DNA of 64,000 nt from Eutypella sp. D-1 (GCA_023313575.1 JAJTTP010000016.1:744001-808000), one strand, 5' to 3'; positions 12,001 to 26,210 are shown, counted from the stretch's first letter. Numbers and translations: made by a program. The notes: generated by a model from the sequence alone, not told the origin.

Positions 12001-13314
12001 ACAAGTCGCCTCGCCATGACCAACTAACTCGAGGGAATCTGGGGTCGGAATGGGGATAGGTGGATAGGACTCGACGGTGCGCGTCTAGGGAAAAGGAAAG
12101 GAGAAGAAGAAGAGCACAAAAGAAAACACTGGCCCGCGATGAGGTTTATTCCCCAGAAAACCCCTTTCTACATATCCAGCTGTTGTGTATCAACCTCGTT
12201 CAAGCGAGGTAAGACAGCGGGAGGGCAGCCAGCTGCTCGATCAAGGGCCAATTACCGCCTACGTTCCAGTTACATACATACATAGTCACTAACTAAAAGT
12301 GAGGTTCACACCTGATCTACTTAGCTTAAAATCCCGCGTGGGCTTCGACGCACATTGTACTATGTTACTTAGGTATGTATATAAGTAGGTAGCACACGGG
12401 TTGGTTGCAGACACAGCTTCAGCCGAAACGCCACTGGCGCCAGTTAGTATCACCCACCACCACCCGAGCCCTAGCCCGCATGCAAGGCACAAGGGGGATA
12501 TGCAGATATGCATGTGCAAGCTAACTAACTAATAAGCGCCCTGGCGCGACCCGGCCTGATCGACAGCCGGGTGGGATACGTCGCGTATCATAAGACCCTA
12601 TGTACGAGGGGCGGGATCTGAAACTCTTTCTCTCTCCTCCCCCTCCCTGCTGTGGGCTTGTAAACTTACTATTTGTAGGCAAGTAGGGAAGTATGCACAG
12701 ATAGATGGATGCACGAAGAATAATGCCTTGTATAAGTAAATGCATGTCTTGCGCCCACGTCGAGGATTCCGCCGCAGCGGCAGCGACGAAGGAACGCTCG
12801 CTCGTCCTTCCTCTGACCCTGCCCTGCCCTGCCCTGTCCTGTGCAACTCCCACCCAAACCCCGGATTTCATCCTTTCCGTCTGCGATGGGAACGCTTCAT
12901 CGCGTGAAAGAAAATTGTCGCTTCCGAGACCGCCTACCAGTGGCTGCTAAGTGTAAAGTTGCTAGGGGGAGGCTTGAATCCAAAGTTTTATTGGGTGGCT
13001 TTCCTTAGCTAGTCGATACGAATATGTGGCAAAACGGCACGCGGGATGTTTATTGGGTCGCCTGTTAATAGATGGGGATGGTTACGGCCCCGTGACCAGA
13101 CGTCGCTACTCCGTTATTGAGGCCAAGTCATGAGAAGCAGGAGAGGGAGGCCCCCAAGCCCCTCACATATGCCCCCCCCCCCCTTCCCCTCCCCCATCAA
13201 AGAAGGTCGAGTGACTAGGAAGATCACATTTGGTCTATTATTGAGTTTCGACTCCGTTGCTATGAAAATGGCAGGTAAAATATAAACGCACCCGAGAACG
13301 ACACTCCCCAAGCG
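9093..13314. other. 4.2 kb intergenic region, no gene seen
   Basis: The largest gene-free stretch in the window. I saw no domain-like ORF, no tRNA and no transposon terminal repeats. It has many CCTAGGTA/ACCTACCT-type words, including TACCTAGGTA at 9762-9771, short GCTT repeats (9904-9920) and a C run at 13171-13183. The first part is the chs4 promoter. It could hold a non-coding RNA gene, which sequence alone does not show. Confidence 0.5.
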
Positions 13315-14653
13315 CTATTCGGCCGATGGTAGGTCTCCGAACCGGTACTGCGCCCAGCCCATGCTACCCTCGTGCAGAGTCCAGGTCCGCTTGCCCGCAT
13401 CGTCGCCCGCGGCGCCCGCCGCAACGTAAATGGGCATTAGGTGATCCATTCGCTATAAGTGGATGCAATGTCAGTCAGTGCCGAACTTCCCAATCGCAAA
13501 AGGAATCAATGAATGGATATCCCTTTTTTTTTTGTAAGGGAACGTACCGGATGGGCTTGTCGCGCGTCCGGGCGCTTAGCCGCCTCCGCCATCCGGGCCT
13601 GGCGCTCCGCCGGCGGGACCTCGACCGCCTCCTTGAGCGCTTCGTCGAAAGAGACCGTGTACGGCATCGGCGTCGGGTTGCCCCGCGTGCGCATCATGTC
13701 GCGCAGGTTGTGCACGGACATGCCCGCCCCGATGATCACGATGCCCTCGTCCCGCAGCGCCGAAACCGCCCGTCCCAGTCTGTAGTGCTTGTCCGGGTCC
13801 TCCGACAGGTACAGGCTCACTTGCACGATGGGCACGTTGAGCGGATTGTGCTCGGGGTGGAAGGCTAGGGGAGGAGGTTAGTCATAGAACTTGTCCGTAG
13901 TTTGATAGATAGATAGAGATTTTTGTGAGAATGGAAAACACACCGACGTGGAAGCCAGACCACACGCCATGGTCCAGGCCGCGCGTGACGCCCTTTGACT
14001 TGATCCCGGCCGAAGACAACAGACTCATGACCTTGAACGCCAGGTCCGGGCTCCCCTTGTGCGGGTACTCCGCCTCGTAGTACTCCGGCGGGAATCCATA
14101 GAAACTAAGTACATATTATACTTTCGTGTCAGCATATGTTGCTTTGCGATGGGGCGAACAGCCAGCCATAAAAAACCTTACTCGTAGATGAGCTCCGTGT
14201 GTTCGGCGGTGTTGACTAAAATGGTGTTCGGCTCGCCCTCCCAATGCCCGGAGAACACCACGATGGCCCTGGGCTTGATCTTCTGCGTGATCTCCTTCCC
14301 GATCTTCTGCAAGACCGGGTACACCGGGTGGCGGGTTTCATATTGCACGTTTGGCTGGGTGTTACGTTAGCAGGGAGGGAAGTAGCAGCATGTTGTTGCA
14401 AAGGACCTCTTCTTGTCCCACTTACTCCTCCGTGACTGAGGTAGTAGACAGGTGCTCGCGAAGCCATCGTGCTTGCGGCGGTAAATGTCTTAGTATAGTG
14501 GTGACTACGTGTCAAGAACGAGGTCACGGCTGTAAGTGCCTGGTAAGGAGGTACTACGAAAGAAGATAGACGGTTGGAGAACAGGACGGCCAGGATTGCG
14601 ATTATGAGGGTTAGAAGTAGCAGTGGTCTTCCAATACCAATGGAAAGATTCAT
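13315..14653 (-). CDS. LigB-type extradiol dioxygenase (4,5-DOPA dioxygenase-like)
   Basis: Non-haem Fe/Zn extradiol ring-cleavage family (class III, LigB; bacterial YgiD and plant DODA relatives). Exons 14426-14653, 14182-14354, 13944-14104, 13548-13864 and 13315-13452 give 338 residues. Metal-ligand histidines of the family are visible in YYLSHGG, VVFSGHWEGEPNTI and GLDHGVWSGFHV, followed by EHNPLNVPIVQVSL and a C-terminal HLMPIYVAAGAAGDDAGK. The common family start corresponds to Met63 (MASRAPVYYLSHGG, giving 276 residues). The frame stays open upstream to a Met followed by a strongly hydrophobic stretch (PLLLLTLIIAILAVLF), so a signal-anchored longer form is possible. The natural substrate is unknown. 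It is divergent from the thioesterase gene across a 757-bp promoter. Confidence 0.9.
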
Positions 14654-16369
<1,716 letters not shown>

Positions 16370-17192
16370 GCGACGCCGTGCATAGGCCGTGCCGGGAATA
16401 CACACGGTCCCGAATCTTACGCATTCACGATGATCTGGAGTTTTCTAGTCATATCACGAGTCTGGCATTAGGGGGCACAGCAGGTCGTCTCGTCTTTCTG
16501 CTCCGCGGGGCAAGGTCATACGAAGGGATATGAACTCTACTGTGCGTATCCGCTGCAGCAGCCATCAAAAAGCGAAGCATGAATATAGAGGGCAATGAGG
16601 GTAGATAGGTAGACATATGTCACGTCTATAGATCTAAGATAGTATGTGGGAGAATCGTCGATTGGCATGAAAAGAAAAGGCGATCTTCTAGTTACAGAAC
16701 GGGAGTGCCCTGGGCCTATATATACCCTGCCGATCCCCGGAGGTATGGCTCTCATGATCGCCTATATCTGATTTCCCCTCTTTTATAATATCCCTATTCT
16801 AAGTGAGGCTCAACTGACCGTGATAACATGTGATTTATTTCTATATCCATTTGATTATTAGTTTGTCCAGCCTCGTGCGATCACAGCCCCCTTCCTTCGC
16901 TTTGCGCTAATGTATTACGGTAAAATCGGGGCCCCCTATTCCCTTTTCGACCTCCTATATGTGACTAGTTATGACAATCTCTCCCTCTGACATCTGTATC
17001 GAACTCGTAAAACCCCTCTTGCTTCCTTAATGCCTCGAATGTAACGAGTTTCGGTCTTTTTGGCGAGGATACGACATCGTCACTTTGCGGCACCACCCCC
17101 TTGCGCAATTCATTGCTGCCTTAGCCCTGCGGGCCACTATCTTGGACTGCCCAATAAATAGCCTGACGTCATCGCAGCCTTGTCCCTTGATC
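16370..17192. other. Intergenic, no gene seen
   Basis: 3' flank of the thioesterase and upstream region of the HET gene. It is AT-rich around 16780-16870. An in-frame upstream ATG at 17085 extends the HET frame by 36 codons. A CCAATAAATA word at 17150 could instead be promoter. Confidence 0.4.
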
Positions 17193-19710
17193 ATGTCTGG
17201 GGAAAGCAGTATCGTTGACACCAGTTTAAAGGGGGAAGCCGAGCACTACCGACTAGTGCCTCTGGACCAGCCTTGTCAGCATTGCAAGGCTCTCGAGCTC
17301 GACGACGCGGGCCAAGGGGGCACTATAAAACACAAGAGAAACGGGAAGCGGTTCGTCGACTTCGGAGACGTGCAGGAAACGTACGGAGAGCGATCGGGAG
17401 GAAGCTGGGCCACACGGGCCATATGGGCCGGTTTAGGCAAGATGCCAGAGAAGCTGGCCACTTGGCCCAAGATCGAGCTCAAGCTCGGCTATAACCGAGA
17501 CGATGCCCTCCCCGATCTTCCTGGGCTTGCAGCGACGGCCGCGCAGGGATGTGGGTTTTGCAAGATACTCAGGAAGGATGTGCTAGCTACGTGGGATACT
17601 ATCCGCAAGCGCGGAGGCGAGGTTGCCGCCGATGAAGAAATGGTGCGGCGGGCGAAACTCGTGATTACGGAGATAACGTATCAGTTGCGCACATTTTCCC
17701 CCGATAACGAGGAAGAGAAGGAGGTGGAGACGGAAACAGAAGAGAAAGCGCAAGCGAAAACGGAGGCAGCGGAAGAGGAGACTGCTAGAAGGCGCGATGA
17801 GCAAGTCTACCTCGATGCACTCTATGTCTTCTTCACCGTCAATTGGGACAGCGAAACGAGGAATTATTCACTTTATTACAACTTCTATGCCGATGCCAAC
17901 GGTGAGCTAGCAGATTACGCTTCCGACGGCTAGATGGAAAAGCTGACACCGATTAGACCCGTGCGTACCGTGGTTTCAGATCCGCTGCCAACCTGTCGCT
18001 ATCGACCACCTCTCCCCTCCCTCAATTAAACGCATCCAAGCGCTTATTGACAAATCCCTCTTGGAAATACCTGCATCTAACAAGGCAAGGGAGGATACAT
18101 ATTTACCTACGCGCATTCTTGACGTGGGCTCGAGCACTTCCACGGACCTACGTCTTGTCGTCCCGGCAGACCATCTTGCTCAGTTCAAGGGTGGAGCGAA
18201 CCCCGAGGAGAACAGATACGCGGCATTGAGCTACTGCTGGGGCCCCAAAGATGAAGCGGACAAACAGTTGAAAACGACTCGCAGTACCATTCAAGACCGT
18301 ATGGCACGGATCGAATTCGGATACTTGCCACCGACGGTGGCCGATGCCGTTAAAGTATGCCGAAAGCTTGGGATTAGATACCTCTGGGTAGATGCCCTAT
18401 GCATTGTCCAAGATGACGGGGATGATTGGGCTAGAGAAGCCTTTGAAATGGGCAACGTTTATGCCAAAAGCTTCTTGACTCTGTGCATTCTCCAGGGAGC
18501 CTCTTGCACAAGCGGATTCTTGAATAGACCGCTGGCCTCCGAGACATTGCAGATCAACTTCCGCTCTACCCTGGACAATTCCGTCGCGGGAAAATTATAC
18601 CTTCGGATGCTTCAATCGCCCGAAAAAACCCTCATTCAATCCGATGAGGTCAACAGGAAGCTTGTCACCATCAGCCCCGATAAACCTGCCGAGCTCGATT
18701 TATCTCGTGCCCCTTGGAACGAACGAGGATGGACTTTCCGGGAAGCTCGGCTCTCGCCACGCAAGCTCTTTTTCGGGCCGCACATGTTCCACATCAGCTG
18801 CGGGAAGCTGCACGAGTCCGCAGATGGGTCTACCTTTGATGACCCTGGCTCCTTTACCCAGGGTGAGCTGGAAGACGTTTTGAATCATTGGTACCATCTC
18901 GTGACGGAATATAGCCGCCGCGCGCTCTCGTTTGAGAAAGACAGGCTCTCCGCGCTTTCTGCCTTCGTCAGGACCATAAGCGATAGGTTCCCCAGCCAGG
19001 AGTACCTAGCCGGCGTGTGGAAATCGGATCTACACAGGGGTCTTCTTTGGACCTCCTATGCCTGGACGGATCTCAAAAGCTACCTGGAACGCCCGGCAGA
19101 TCACGAGTATGTGGCGCCTTCCTGGAGCTGGGCGGATCGTCCGAGGGGCATTATCTGGTTCCACGGAGTCGGATCGAGCATTTGGCCTCATTCACCCGAG
19201 TTCGAACTGAAGAACGCCAATATCGTGACCGAGGCTGTTGATCCGTTTGGCCGCGTCCTGAGCGGGTCTCTCGAGCTTGATGCTAAGCTTTTCCAGTTCC
19301 CTCTTTCTCGAGGCCAAGGAAAAGTGATCAAGACTCCCGATAATGAAGGTCGATGGCTCCAGATTAACTTCCATTACACACTGCTGTCGGAAAACGACGA
19401 ATACATCGCCTCTCTCCACCTGGATTGGCTGTCCTACGGCAAGGAAGAGTTTCCTGACGACCCCCTGGACCAGCTGTGGATGATCCTGATATCCCGCAGC
19501 ACCCTTGACCCCCTCCGCAATCAATGGAACCCGTTCAAGGACAAATTCGTCACCGATCCCGAGATCATGGTCGGTCTGCTGTTGTTGCCCACTACTACTG
19601 GGAAGGAGAACGAGTTTATCAAAGTCGGTGTGTGGTACTCTGATACCCGAGGCTTGGGAGGTAGCAAGTTCTGGGATGATATCCCGAGACAATCTGTCAC
19701 ACTTGTCTAG
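17193..19710 (+). CDS. HET-domain (heterokaryon incompatibility) protein
   Basis: Fungal HET proteins trigger incompatibility or cell-death reactions on recognition of non-self; many copies per genome have no known partner. Two exons (17193-17901, 17957-19710; 55-nt intron GTGAGC...GATTAG) give 820 residues. An N-terminal Cys-rich part (QPCQHCKALELDD, GCGFCKILRKD) is followed by an acidic Glu/Lys-rich linker (about residues 170-195). The HET domain proper starts near residue 325 with YAALSYCWGP and continues through LPPTVADAVKVC, YLWVDALCIVQDD and ASCTSGFLNRP, the three classic blocks. Later RGWTFREARLSPRKLFFG and APSWSWA are also typical. An upstream in-frame ATG (17085) would add 36 residues. 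No NLR or effector domain is fused to it. Confidence 0.92.
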
Positions 19711-20333
19711 AGAACTGCCTGGAGATGTGACCTCCGATAGGAAACTGCAAGATCTCAAGTATTTGATCAGTACCTTAGAAATCTACACGTCCATTTTTGT
19801 CCAGTCATTGGAAGTTGTCTTGCTATAGTGGATATCCAATGGACCGTGAGTTCTATGCCTTCTATTACTTTGTACTTGAAGTCTCCTATGTAGTTTCTAT
19901 TGTGCGAAGTCTAGTGAGCACCACCAGAGATGTCGCAGCACGTAAGGTTAAGGCAGCCGGACAGCCATATGACATTAGAATAAATGACGTACTTGGGGAG
20001 AATGTCGTTCTGGTGAGGTGACCGTTAGATGATCTAACCGGAGGGGCGCAATAGGGGTTATATGTGGAGCCCCCTTAATTTCCTGTCAACATCCTAATAG
20101 CATCTAAAATTGAATGCTAAGGTTCTCGGCTTGCTGCTTTGCCAAACTGGAACCAAGCAAGGATTGATGTCACTAAAAACCACAAACGAAAATATGCACG
20201 AAAGGAAAAGTCGCATTCCAAGCTGCGGTGCTACTTAATAAAACAAGTTCAAACGCTGACCACTCTAAGCAGTCTTATACAGTAGTTGTACAAATACATC
20301 AACCCATGAGGTCATGATATGGCCACACCCGTC
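19711..20333. other. Convergent intergenic region
   Basis: About 620 bp between the 3' ends of the HET gene and the rhodopsin-domain gene. No supported feature. Confidence 0.5.
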
Positions 20334-21854
20334 TTACCTTCTGCTAGGCGGCGGTGACAGCCTGGTCTGAGGCAACGAGTTCAACCCGTACTCCATATCT
20401 CGCTCCATATACACCAGCGGTGGCATCCTGTCTTCCCCGCCATCGAGACGCCTGTCCGGCCCATACAACTTCCGTGAGCGCTGGCCTTCTGTCTGCGGCC
20501 ACTGGCTATCTACCGCTGTCGATGGCGAGAACACGCCGACCTTCCAGGGGTCTTCCGTCTCGGCGGAGGTATCGGGGAGCTTCTTCAGTGCAATCGTGTC
20601 GCTGCCACCTTTGGCGATCTCCTTGGCGGCACCGTTCGGTAACTTGGCGCTGAGCCTCGCACTAATCCTGGTTCCTAGGCTACCAAAGGTCGAACTGCGC
20701 GTTCCGAGCCCCGATCTCTTCATGCTCCAGGTTCCGATGTTGTTTTTTACGAACGGCCGTAGGATGGGAATGCATTGGACGATGATCGTTCCGGTGACTT
20801 CGGAGTTATACCTGCAGCCATGTCAGCATAAGCACCTGGGTGCGCATTTCGATGTCCCAGAGGGGAACACACCATATCTGCGACATGGCATTTCGCCCTG
20901 GAGATGTTAGTGACATGCATGACTGCAAGCTGTTCGTGGATAGGGGTATCTTACAGATGTAAAACTCGTCCCGGCTGTTTCCGTCACCCTTCCACGCCAC
21001 TCTTACAGCTGACTCGATGGCGACGCTTCTAACCGTTAGAACCCTGTTCCTGGAGATATCACGGCAGCCAAACTTACAGCATTCCCAGGCTCATCGTGGC
21101 GCAAAGGCCGATCTTCTCAGCCCTACGCATTTCCAAGTTCCAGGTGAGAAGCCACGGGAAAAGCGCAAATACGAAATCCATGATAATGTTGTACACGTTC
21201 CCGCCCTCCTTGAAGTCGTCACGAAATTGCTTGTCCAGGCATAGGTCGAACCGGTAGTAGACGTTGTCACTCTTCCTGCCGCAGACCTTGGCCCACTGGA
21301 AGAAGACCTTGAAGATCATGTAGATGTTCATCGTGACGATGCAGAACCACAGGAGCCACTTCTGCCAGCGCTCGTGGCTCAGTCTCAGAAGCGTCACCCC
21401 AAAGGCCGTCTTGGTCCATGCCTGCCCCATCAGCATCATGCAGGATGTGATGTTAATCAGAATGTGCATGCGGTCATCCCACTTGTGCGTCGTATCTTTG
21501 AGAACATAACCGGTCGCATACTCGTGGACAACCAGAGCGTCCATCACGAGAAGTACTATCTACATAGCCAAAATATTAGCCACGCTACATACGACATTTT
21601 GTTTGTTTCGACGTCTCAGCCAGCTACCTAAAGCCGCACAAGAGACCTGCACGATTGCGCATGCTTACCCAAGAGGTTATGAGAATGTGATCGTCATACC
21701 AGAGCCCATGACGCTGTTTAACCTTGGACCATAGCCGCAGGCCGAGGAACGTGGTCGCGGCCGCGAAAAGGGTCCATAGCCCAACGTTGAGCTCCACGGA
21801 GGGATTGACGTAGCTGATGACAGGCTTGTCGTCCTTTCGTGGTAGCAACTCCAT
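20334..21854 (-). CDS. Fungal rhodopsin-domain (PTH11-like) seven-TM membrane protein
   Basis: Integral membrane protein of the fungal rhodopsin-domain family, relatives of the PTH11-type putative GPCRs; ligand unknown. Five exons (21669-21854, 21078-21559, 20955-21028, 20873-20897, 20334-20811) give 414 residues. Motifs: VGLWTLFAAATTFLGLRLW (TM1), LWYDDHILITSW (conserved DD), HILINITSCMMLMGQAWTKT, WLLWFCIVTMNIYMIFKVFFQW, IIMDFVFALFPWLL, AWKGDGNSRDEFYI, then EVTGTIIVQCIPILRPF at the last helix. Exon 4 is only 25 nt but keeps the frame. No CFEM domain precedes TM1. The cytoplasmic C-tail (about 125 residues) is Ser/Lys/Pro-rich, ending LSPPPSRR. Exon 1 starts at MELLPRKDDK. Confidence 0.9.
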
Positions 21855-23802
21855 TGCTACCGCATTCCTTGGGCGGAAAAAGTCGAAGGGTTGGGGGAAA
21901 AGGCCGGCCGACCGGCGACTCGACGGCGTAAGAGAAGATGGAAATTTTACACAAAAGAAAATGACTCTGTCGAAGAGGACGAAGAGGAGGAAAAAGAAAA
22001 GCTAAAGAGAGAATGGAAGCGAGCCAGGTCAGTATTACGTTGCGGCCCAGGCCGATCACGACGACGACAACTACCGGAGACAGGTTACCGTGCAAGTTCT
22101 CAGAACTTGATACACTTCGGTCGGGTACATGCTGAAAGACAGTTTAGAGCTCTAGCATCCGGTCGCGTAAACTGTTCTTCATCGGGCAACTCTTTTTTTT
22201 CTTCTTTTCTGTTTGAGCACCCACCCCCAAGGTTCGGGTTCTTATTCTAGAATCCCTGAAACTTCTCATGAAACTTTCAAGAACCTGGGATAAGAAAGAG
22301 CTTAGGCCCTTCGCGGCAGAGCGGCCGGAGCACGCGCAGCACGGGGCTGGCCTAGCAAGGGTAGGAAACCGATCACAGCGAAACAGGATCGGCAGAGGCT
22401 CGTGATGCCAAGGCCGCCGAAGATGTCCCGGGTAACATTACTATGTATCCCCAGGGATCTCCCCTCCTTCTTGCCTTATTTCCCCTTACCAAGAACCATA
22501 TTTAAACCAGAAAAAGGCAATTCAGCCGCTCCGTCGTGTGTTTGGGGCACGTGGAATATATTCCGATTATAGAAAAGCCTAGCATCGCATCTATGTACTA
22601 TGTAAGCCCTCCCGGCCGCGCGATGCACCCCTGTACTAGGTAAGTAAGCGAGAGAGCTAGTGAGCCCGCACTGCCCACTTCCTCTAGCTACATGCCAGAC
22701 ATACTTTAGTATCTGCATGAACTCTCTTACATACTAATTTGTAGATCAACTTGAAACTATAAAAAGCCCAACTATCATTCATAATTTGCGTCTTATAGAC
22801 AGAATGATCTTGTTTGCCTGTTCGCAGCACTTACTTCTACACTCACTTGTCACTCCAGATCGGATCGTGTTAAGATAGATGATAGGCTTCGGGTGGTAGC
22901 GTGCATATGATCGAAGAATTCCGATTGTCTATCAATGATACGTGTGCTTCCGGGTGCTATCGGTTTGATCGACAGTGGGAGAGTCGATCACCGCTGTGTG
23001 GAATCAAGTCACTGATCGTCATGTTATGGGAAGTTCGGATAAGAATCGATTATTCCCTGCTTCATAATGATATGACATTAAGAATGAAATCGACGATGGT
23101 TACCTCACGACAGCTGAGGTCCAGACGCTCTTACAGTAGTTTATTTCAAAACAACCTCGCTAGTACGGAATAGGAGGGAGCCAGAACCTACAGAACCCTA
23201 TATCAATAGTGAATATAGGCCTCATCTAACGGATCTTATTGCTTGTGCAACTTATAATAACTTCACGCTACGCATGACCATCGGTTAGCCTAATAGATTG
23301 AGTAGAGAGCATCGATCCCGTGCTGCCCCTAGCGCCTAGGCACCCCTCGCTATGTAATCTATTAAAACCCCCTTTTATGATTTTCAACCAACGTCTTATT
23401 GGAAGATTTGGTCGGCTTTCGGTACTCTGATAGTATCCATTGGCACCCGGCATTCTATGTATGTGGAGGGGGATAAGAATTGCGTGTCGTGATGCTCGTT
23501 CTAAATCTTACCTACATGACATTGTTAGCTGGTTGGTTTGTGTTGTAGATGCCAAGAGAAGTGGTAATCATAACGTGCACACAGACACAGCATCCACGTA
23601 CTGTCACCACAAATGGCTGACGTCACCTCACTGTAAGATTTATGTAAAGCCACTGCGATGTGCGATGTGCCCGCTCATATCATTTAGCACGGCACAATTG
23701 TTGTTCACAACATCATGGTCTTCACAAGTACATAGTAACTTGACCTAATGTGATGCCACCGGAGATTGGGATCCGAAGAGAATAAGACCAAGGCTAATCA
23801 AA
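21855..23802. other. Intergenic, no gene seen
   Basis: About 1.9 kb upstream of two divergent genes. ORFs here (for example 21891-22250) are low-complexity, charged and without domains. No RNA gene recognised. Confidence 0.45.
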
Positions 23803-24831
23803 ATGCCGATCGATTACCAAGGCTCACCAATACCAACATGCTATGCGACCTGCAGCATCGGGCATGATGAAGCCGCCCACACGCTGCCGCTGAAACTCAA
23901 GGCCATCGCGGATGCCGGGTTCGATGCTATCGAGCTTTCCATGCCAGACATTTTGTCTTATGGCAAAATGCAGGACGGCGAGGAGCCTGATCCGAAAGAC
24001 TACGATGCATTGGTACGGATCGGGGGATTGATCAAAGAGCAGGCGCGGCTACACGGCTTGCGAATCTTGATGTTACAGCCATTTGCCAACCTCGAGGGCT
24101 GGCCTGAGGGCAGCGAGGAGCGGGCCGACGCGTTCGGTCGCTTGAAGGGCTGGATGCGCGTCATGGAAGCCGTCGGCACAGATATGCTGCAGATTGGCTC
24201 GTCCGACGCGCCGGGCATATCGTCATCCTTTGACCATCTGGCGCGCGACCTTGCACAAGCCGCAGATATACTAGCCACGAAAGACATGCGCATCGCCTAT
24301 GAGAACTGGTGCTGGGCCACCCACGCTCCAGATTGGAAGGACGTGTGGTGCATCGTCGAGAAGGCGAACCGCCCTAATCTGGGCCTATGCCTTGACACCT
24401 TCCAGAGCGCCGGCGGCGAGTGGGCCGATCCTACCACGGAATCGGGGCTCGTGGAGGGCCTCACGAAGGAGGAGCTTGAAGACAGGTGGAGGCAGAGCCT
24501 AGCCGAGCTTGCGAAAACTATCCCGGCCGACAAGATCTTCCTGCTCCAGATCTCAGACGCGTATAAGATGACGCCCCCGCTAGACGCGAAGGACAACGCG
24601 GAGGGCTTACGGCCAAGGGGACAGTGGAGCCACGACTATAGACCGCTCCCCTTTGATGGATACCTACCCGTGGGGGACTTCCTAAACGCGACACTGAGGA
24701 CGGGCTTCCGGGGCGCGTTGTCTATGGAGGTATTTGACTCCAGGGCCCCCGAGAAGTACGCGGACATGGGTGAATTCGCTCACAGAGCCATGGATTCTCT
24801 GAATAGGCTTTTGGTCGAGTCGGCCGAGTGA
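23803..24831 (+). CDS. 3-dehydroshikimate dehydratase-like TIM-barrel protein
   Basis: Xylose isomerase-like (AP endonuclease 2) TIM barrel, 342 residues, intronless. It resembles fungal 3-dehydroshikimate dehydratases (qa-4/qutC type), which convert dehydroshikimate to protocatechuate in quinate catabolism. Visible blocks: CYATCSIGHD at the N-terminus, GFDAIELSMPDILSYG (first metal-side Glu), LRILMLQPFANLEGW, DMLQIGSSDAPG, IAYENWCWATHAPDWKD (central Glu), NLGLCLDTFQSAGG (Asp), IFLLQISDAYKM and GALSMEVFDSR (final Glu). The residues expected for divalent metal binding all seem present. No other quinate-cluster gene is nearby, so it may be a stand-alone paralogue with another sugar or polyketide substrate. 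Fold certain, reaction probable. Confidence 0.85.
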   Translation: MPIDYQGSPIPTCYATCSIGHDEAAHTLPLKLKAIADAGFDAIELSMPDILSYGKMQDGEEPDPKDYDALVRIGGLIKEQARLHGLRILMLQPFANLEGWPEGSEERADAFGRLKGWMRVMEAVGTDMLQIGSSDAPGISSSFDHLARDLAQAADILATKDMRIAYENWCWATHAPDWKDVWCIVEKANRPNLGLCLDTFQSAGGEWADPTTESGLVEGLTKEELEDRWRQSLAELAKTIPADKIFLLQISDAYKMTPPLDAKDNAEGLRPRGQWSHDYRPLPFDGYLPVGDFLNATLRTGFRGALSMEVFDSRAPEKYADMGEFAHRAMDSLNRLLVESAE

Positions 24832-25660
24832 CTGATCATCACTGATGTAGCATTAGCACTATCTCGTTTGCTTGTGAATGAGAGACATGGTATACAGCTC
24901 GCAGTGGCTCAGGGAAACACTACTACCCAGACTCTGTCGCGTCTGAAGCCACTCTGGATCTGTAACAGGGTCCGTAATAGGAGGCAATGTATTTCAATCC
25001 GCGGGGTCGATACACGTACAGTATTAAAGCAAATTCATATGTGGACTTCTAGCAAACTGCTTCGCAGAAAGCATCAGCAGCCTAGGGCGTACTGCTCCCT
25101 TCAGTTCCATATGTGACAATAGTCTTCTGTTCAAAGTTTGACCATCCTGGGTTTGTGGTTGTCGTGATTGCTTCCAAACATCATCTGCATGTAGGATACA
25201 AACGCCGTTCTTGTTTGTAGGTTGGTTCTACCTCTTGGATTACTTATACCTAGGTACCTCAGTATCCACATAGAATACAGTACCCATCCGCTCACCAAAC
25301 TTCTGCAAGAAACAAACATGCCTAAGTGATTTCCGAATGTTCACTGTCCCAGCGAATATTTATATCACCGTCAAATAGACCCGTAATGGAAATTGACCCG
25401 TGAAGTCAACCGTGTAGCTTGCCCTTTGCGAGCCGATTCAGAGACCTTTTAGCGTATAGCAATAGGGGAAAGGCGGCGCTAATATATAACGAGCACTTTG
25501 TATAGAACGCCACGCCAGTAGCCAATGGCAACGACCGATCAGACCTTCACCAAAGAACATAGACGGAGAGCAACGCACAGCATGGGTGATGTTAAACCAA
25601 CGACCTTTGCCATAGTGCCGTGCCAACCCCCTCTCCCCCCCCCCCCCCCCCCCCCCCGAA
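24832..25660. other. Intergenic with poly-C tract
   Basis: No gene supported. TACCTAGGTA occurs at 25247-25256. A run of 23 C residues (25635-25657) ends four bases before the start of the oxysterol-binding protein pseudogene. Confidence 0.5.
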
Positions 25661-26137
25661 ATGGCCAACTCACCCTCGAATTTCCCACAGCTCAAGGGCC
25701 TCCTATCTTACTTGGCAACGGTTAAGGGGGATCTATCGAACATCACCGGGCAGTGGAGCGGCCGACTCCAGATCAAAGACTGCAGAACGGGCCACGTGTT
25801 CGAGGTGTTCGAGGTCGATGACGTACCACTCGCGAAGCTAGACGTCAAACCTCTCGACGAACAGAGCCCTTAGGAATCAAGGAGAGCCTGGAACGAGGTT
25901 ATCAGCGGGATCGTCCAAGGGAACACGCATAGAGTTAGTCAGCAAAAGAACGATCTCGAGGCATAGCGACGAATGCGGGAGGCTGGAAACGTGGCTGGTG
26001 TCGAGTGGCCGCGGGTCTTCTTCCGCAGAACAGAAGGCGGCATCACTACAGATAAGGAGGACGGCGGGAATGTGGCGGTTCATCGGCGTTGCCCCGGCAG
26101 AACGCCTCATCGTCGACGGCCAGTATCATCCGCTTGA
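25661..26137 (+). pseudogene. KES1/OSH4-type oxysterol-binding protein pseudogene
   Basis: The first ORF (25661-25873, 70 codons) begins like a fungal Kes1 N-terminus (LLSYLATVKGDLSNIT) but jumps directly to the distal part of the family (GQWSGRLQI, then VDDVPLAKLDVKPLDEQSP). About 200-250 residues of the central sterol-binding barrel are missing. The same frame continues past a TAG at 25871, where the family has the Trp of a PWESRRAW motif (here ESRRAWNEVISGIVQG), and past a second TAG at 25964 inside the C-terminal helix, to VEWPRVFFRR. Both stops can be explained by one transition each (TGG to TAG and CAG to TAG). With an internal deletion and two stops this is a dead copy. The functional parent is not in the window. 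Confidence 0.8.
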
Positions 26138-26210
26138 ATCATCGACTCGGGTAGTAGACACGTGACGGGCCTGTGGGCAAAGCCGCCATCTATCTATACT
26201 CGGTATTGCC

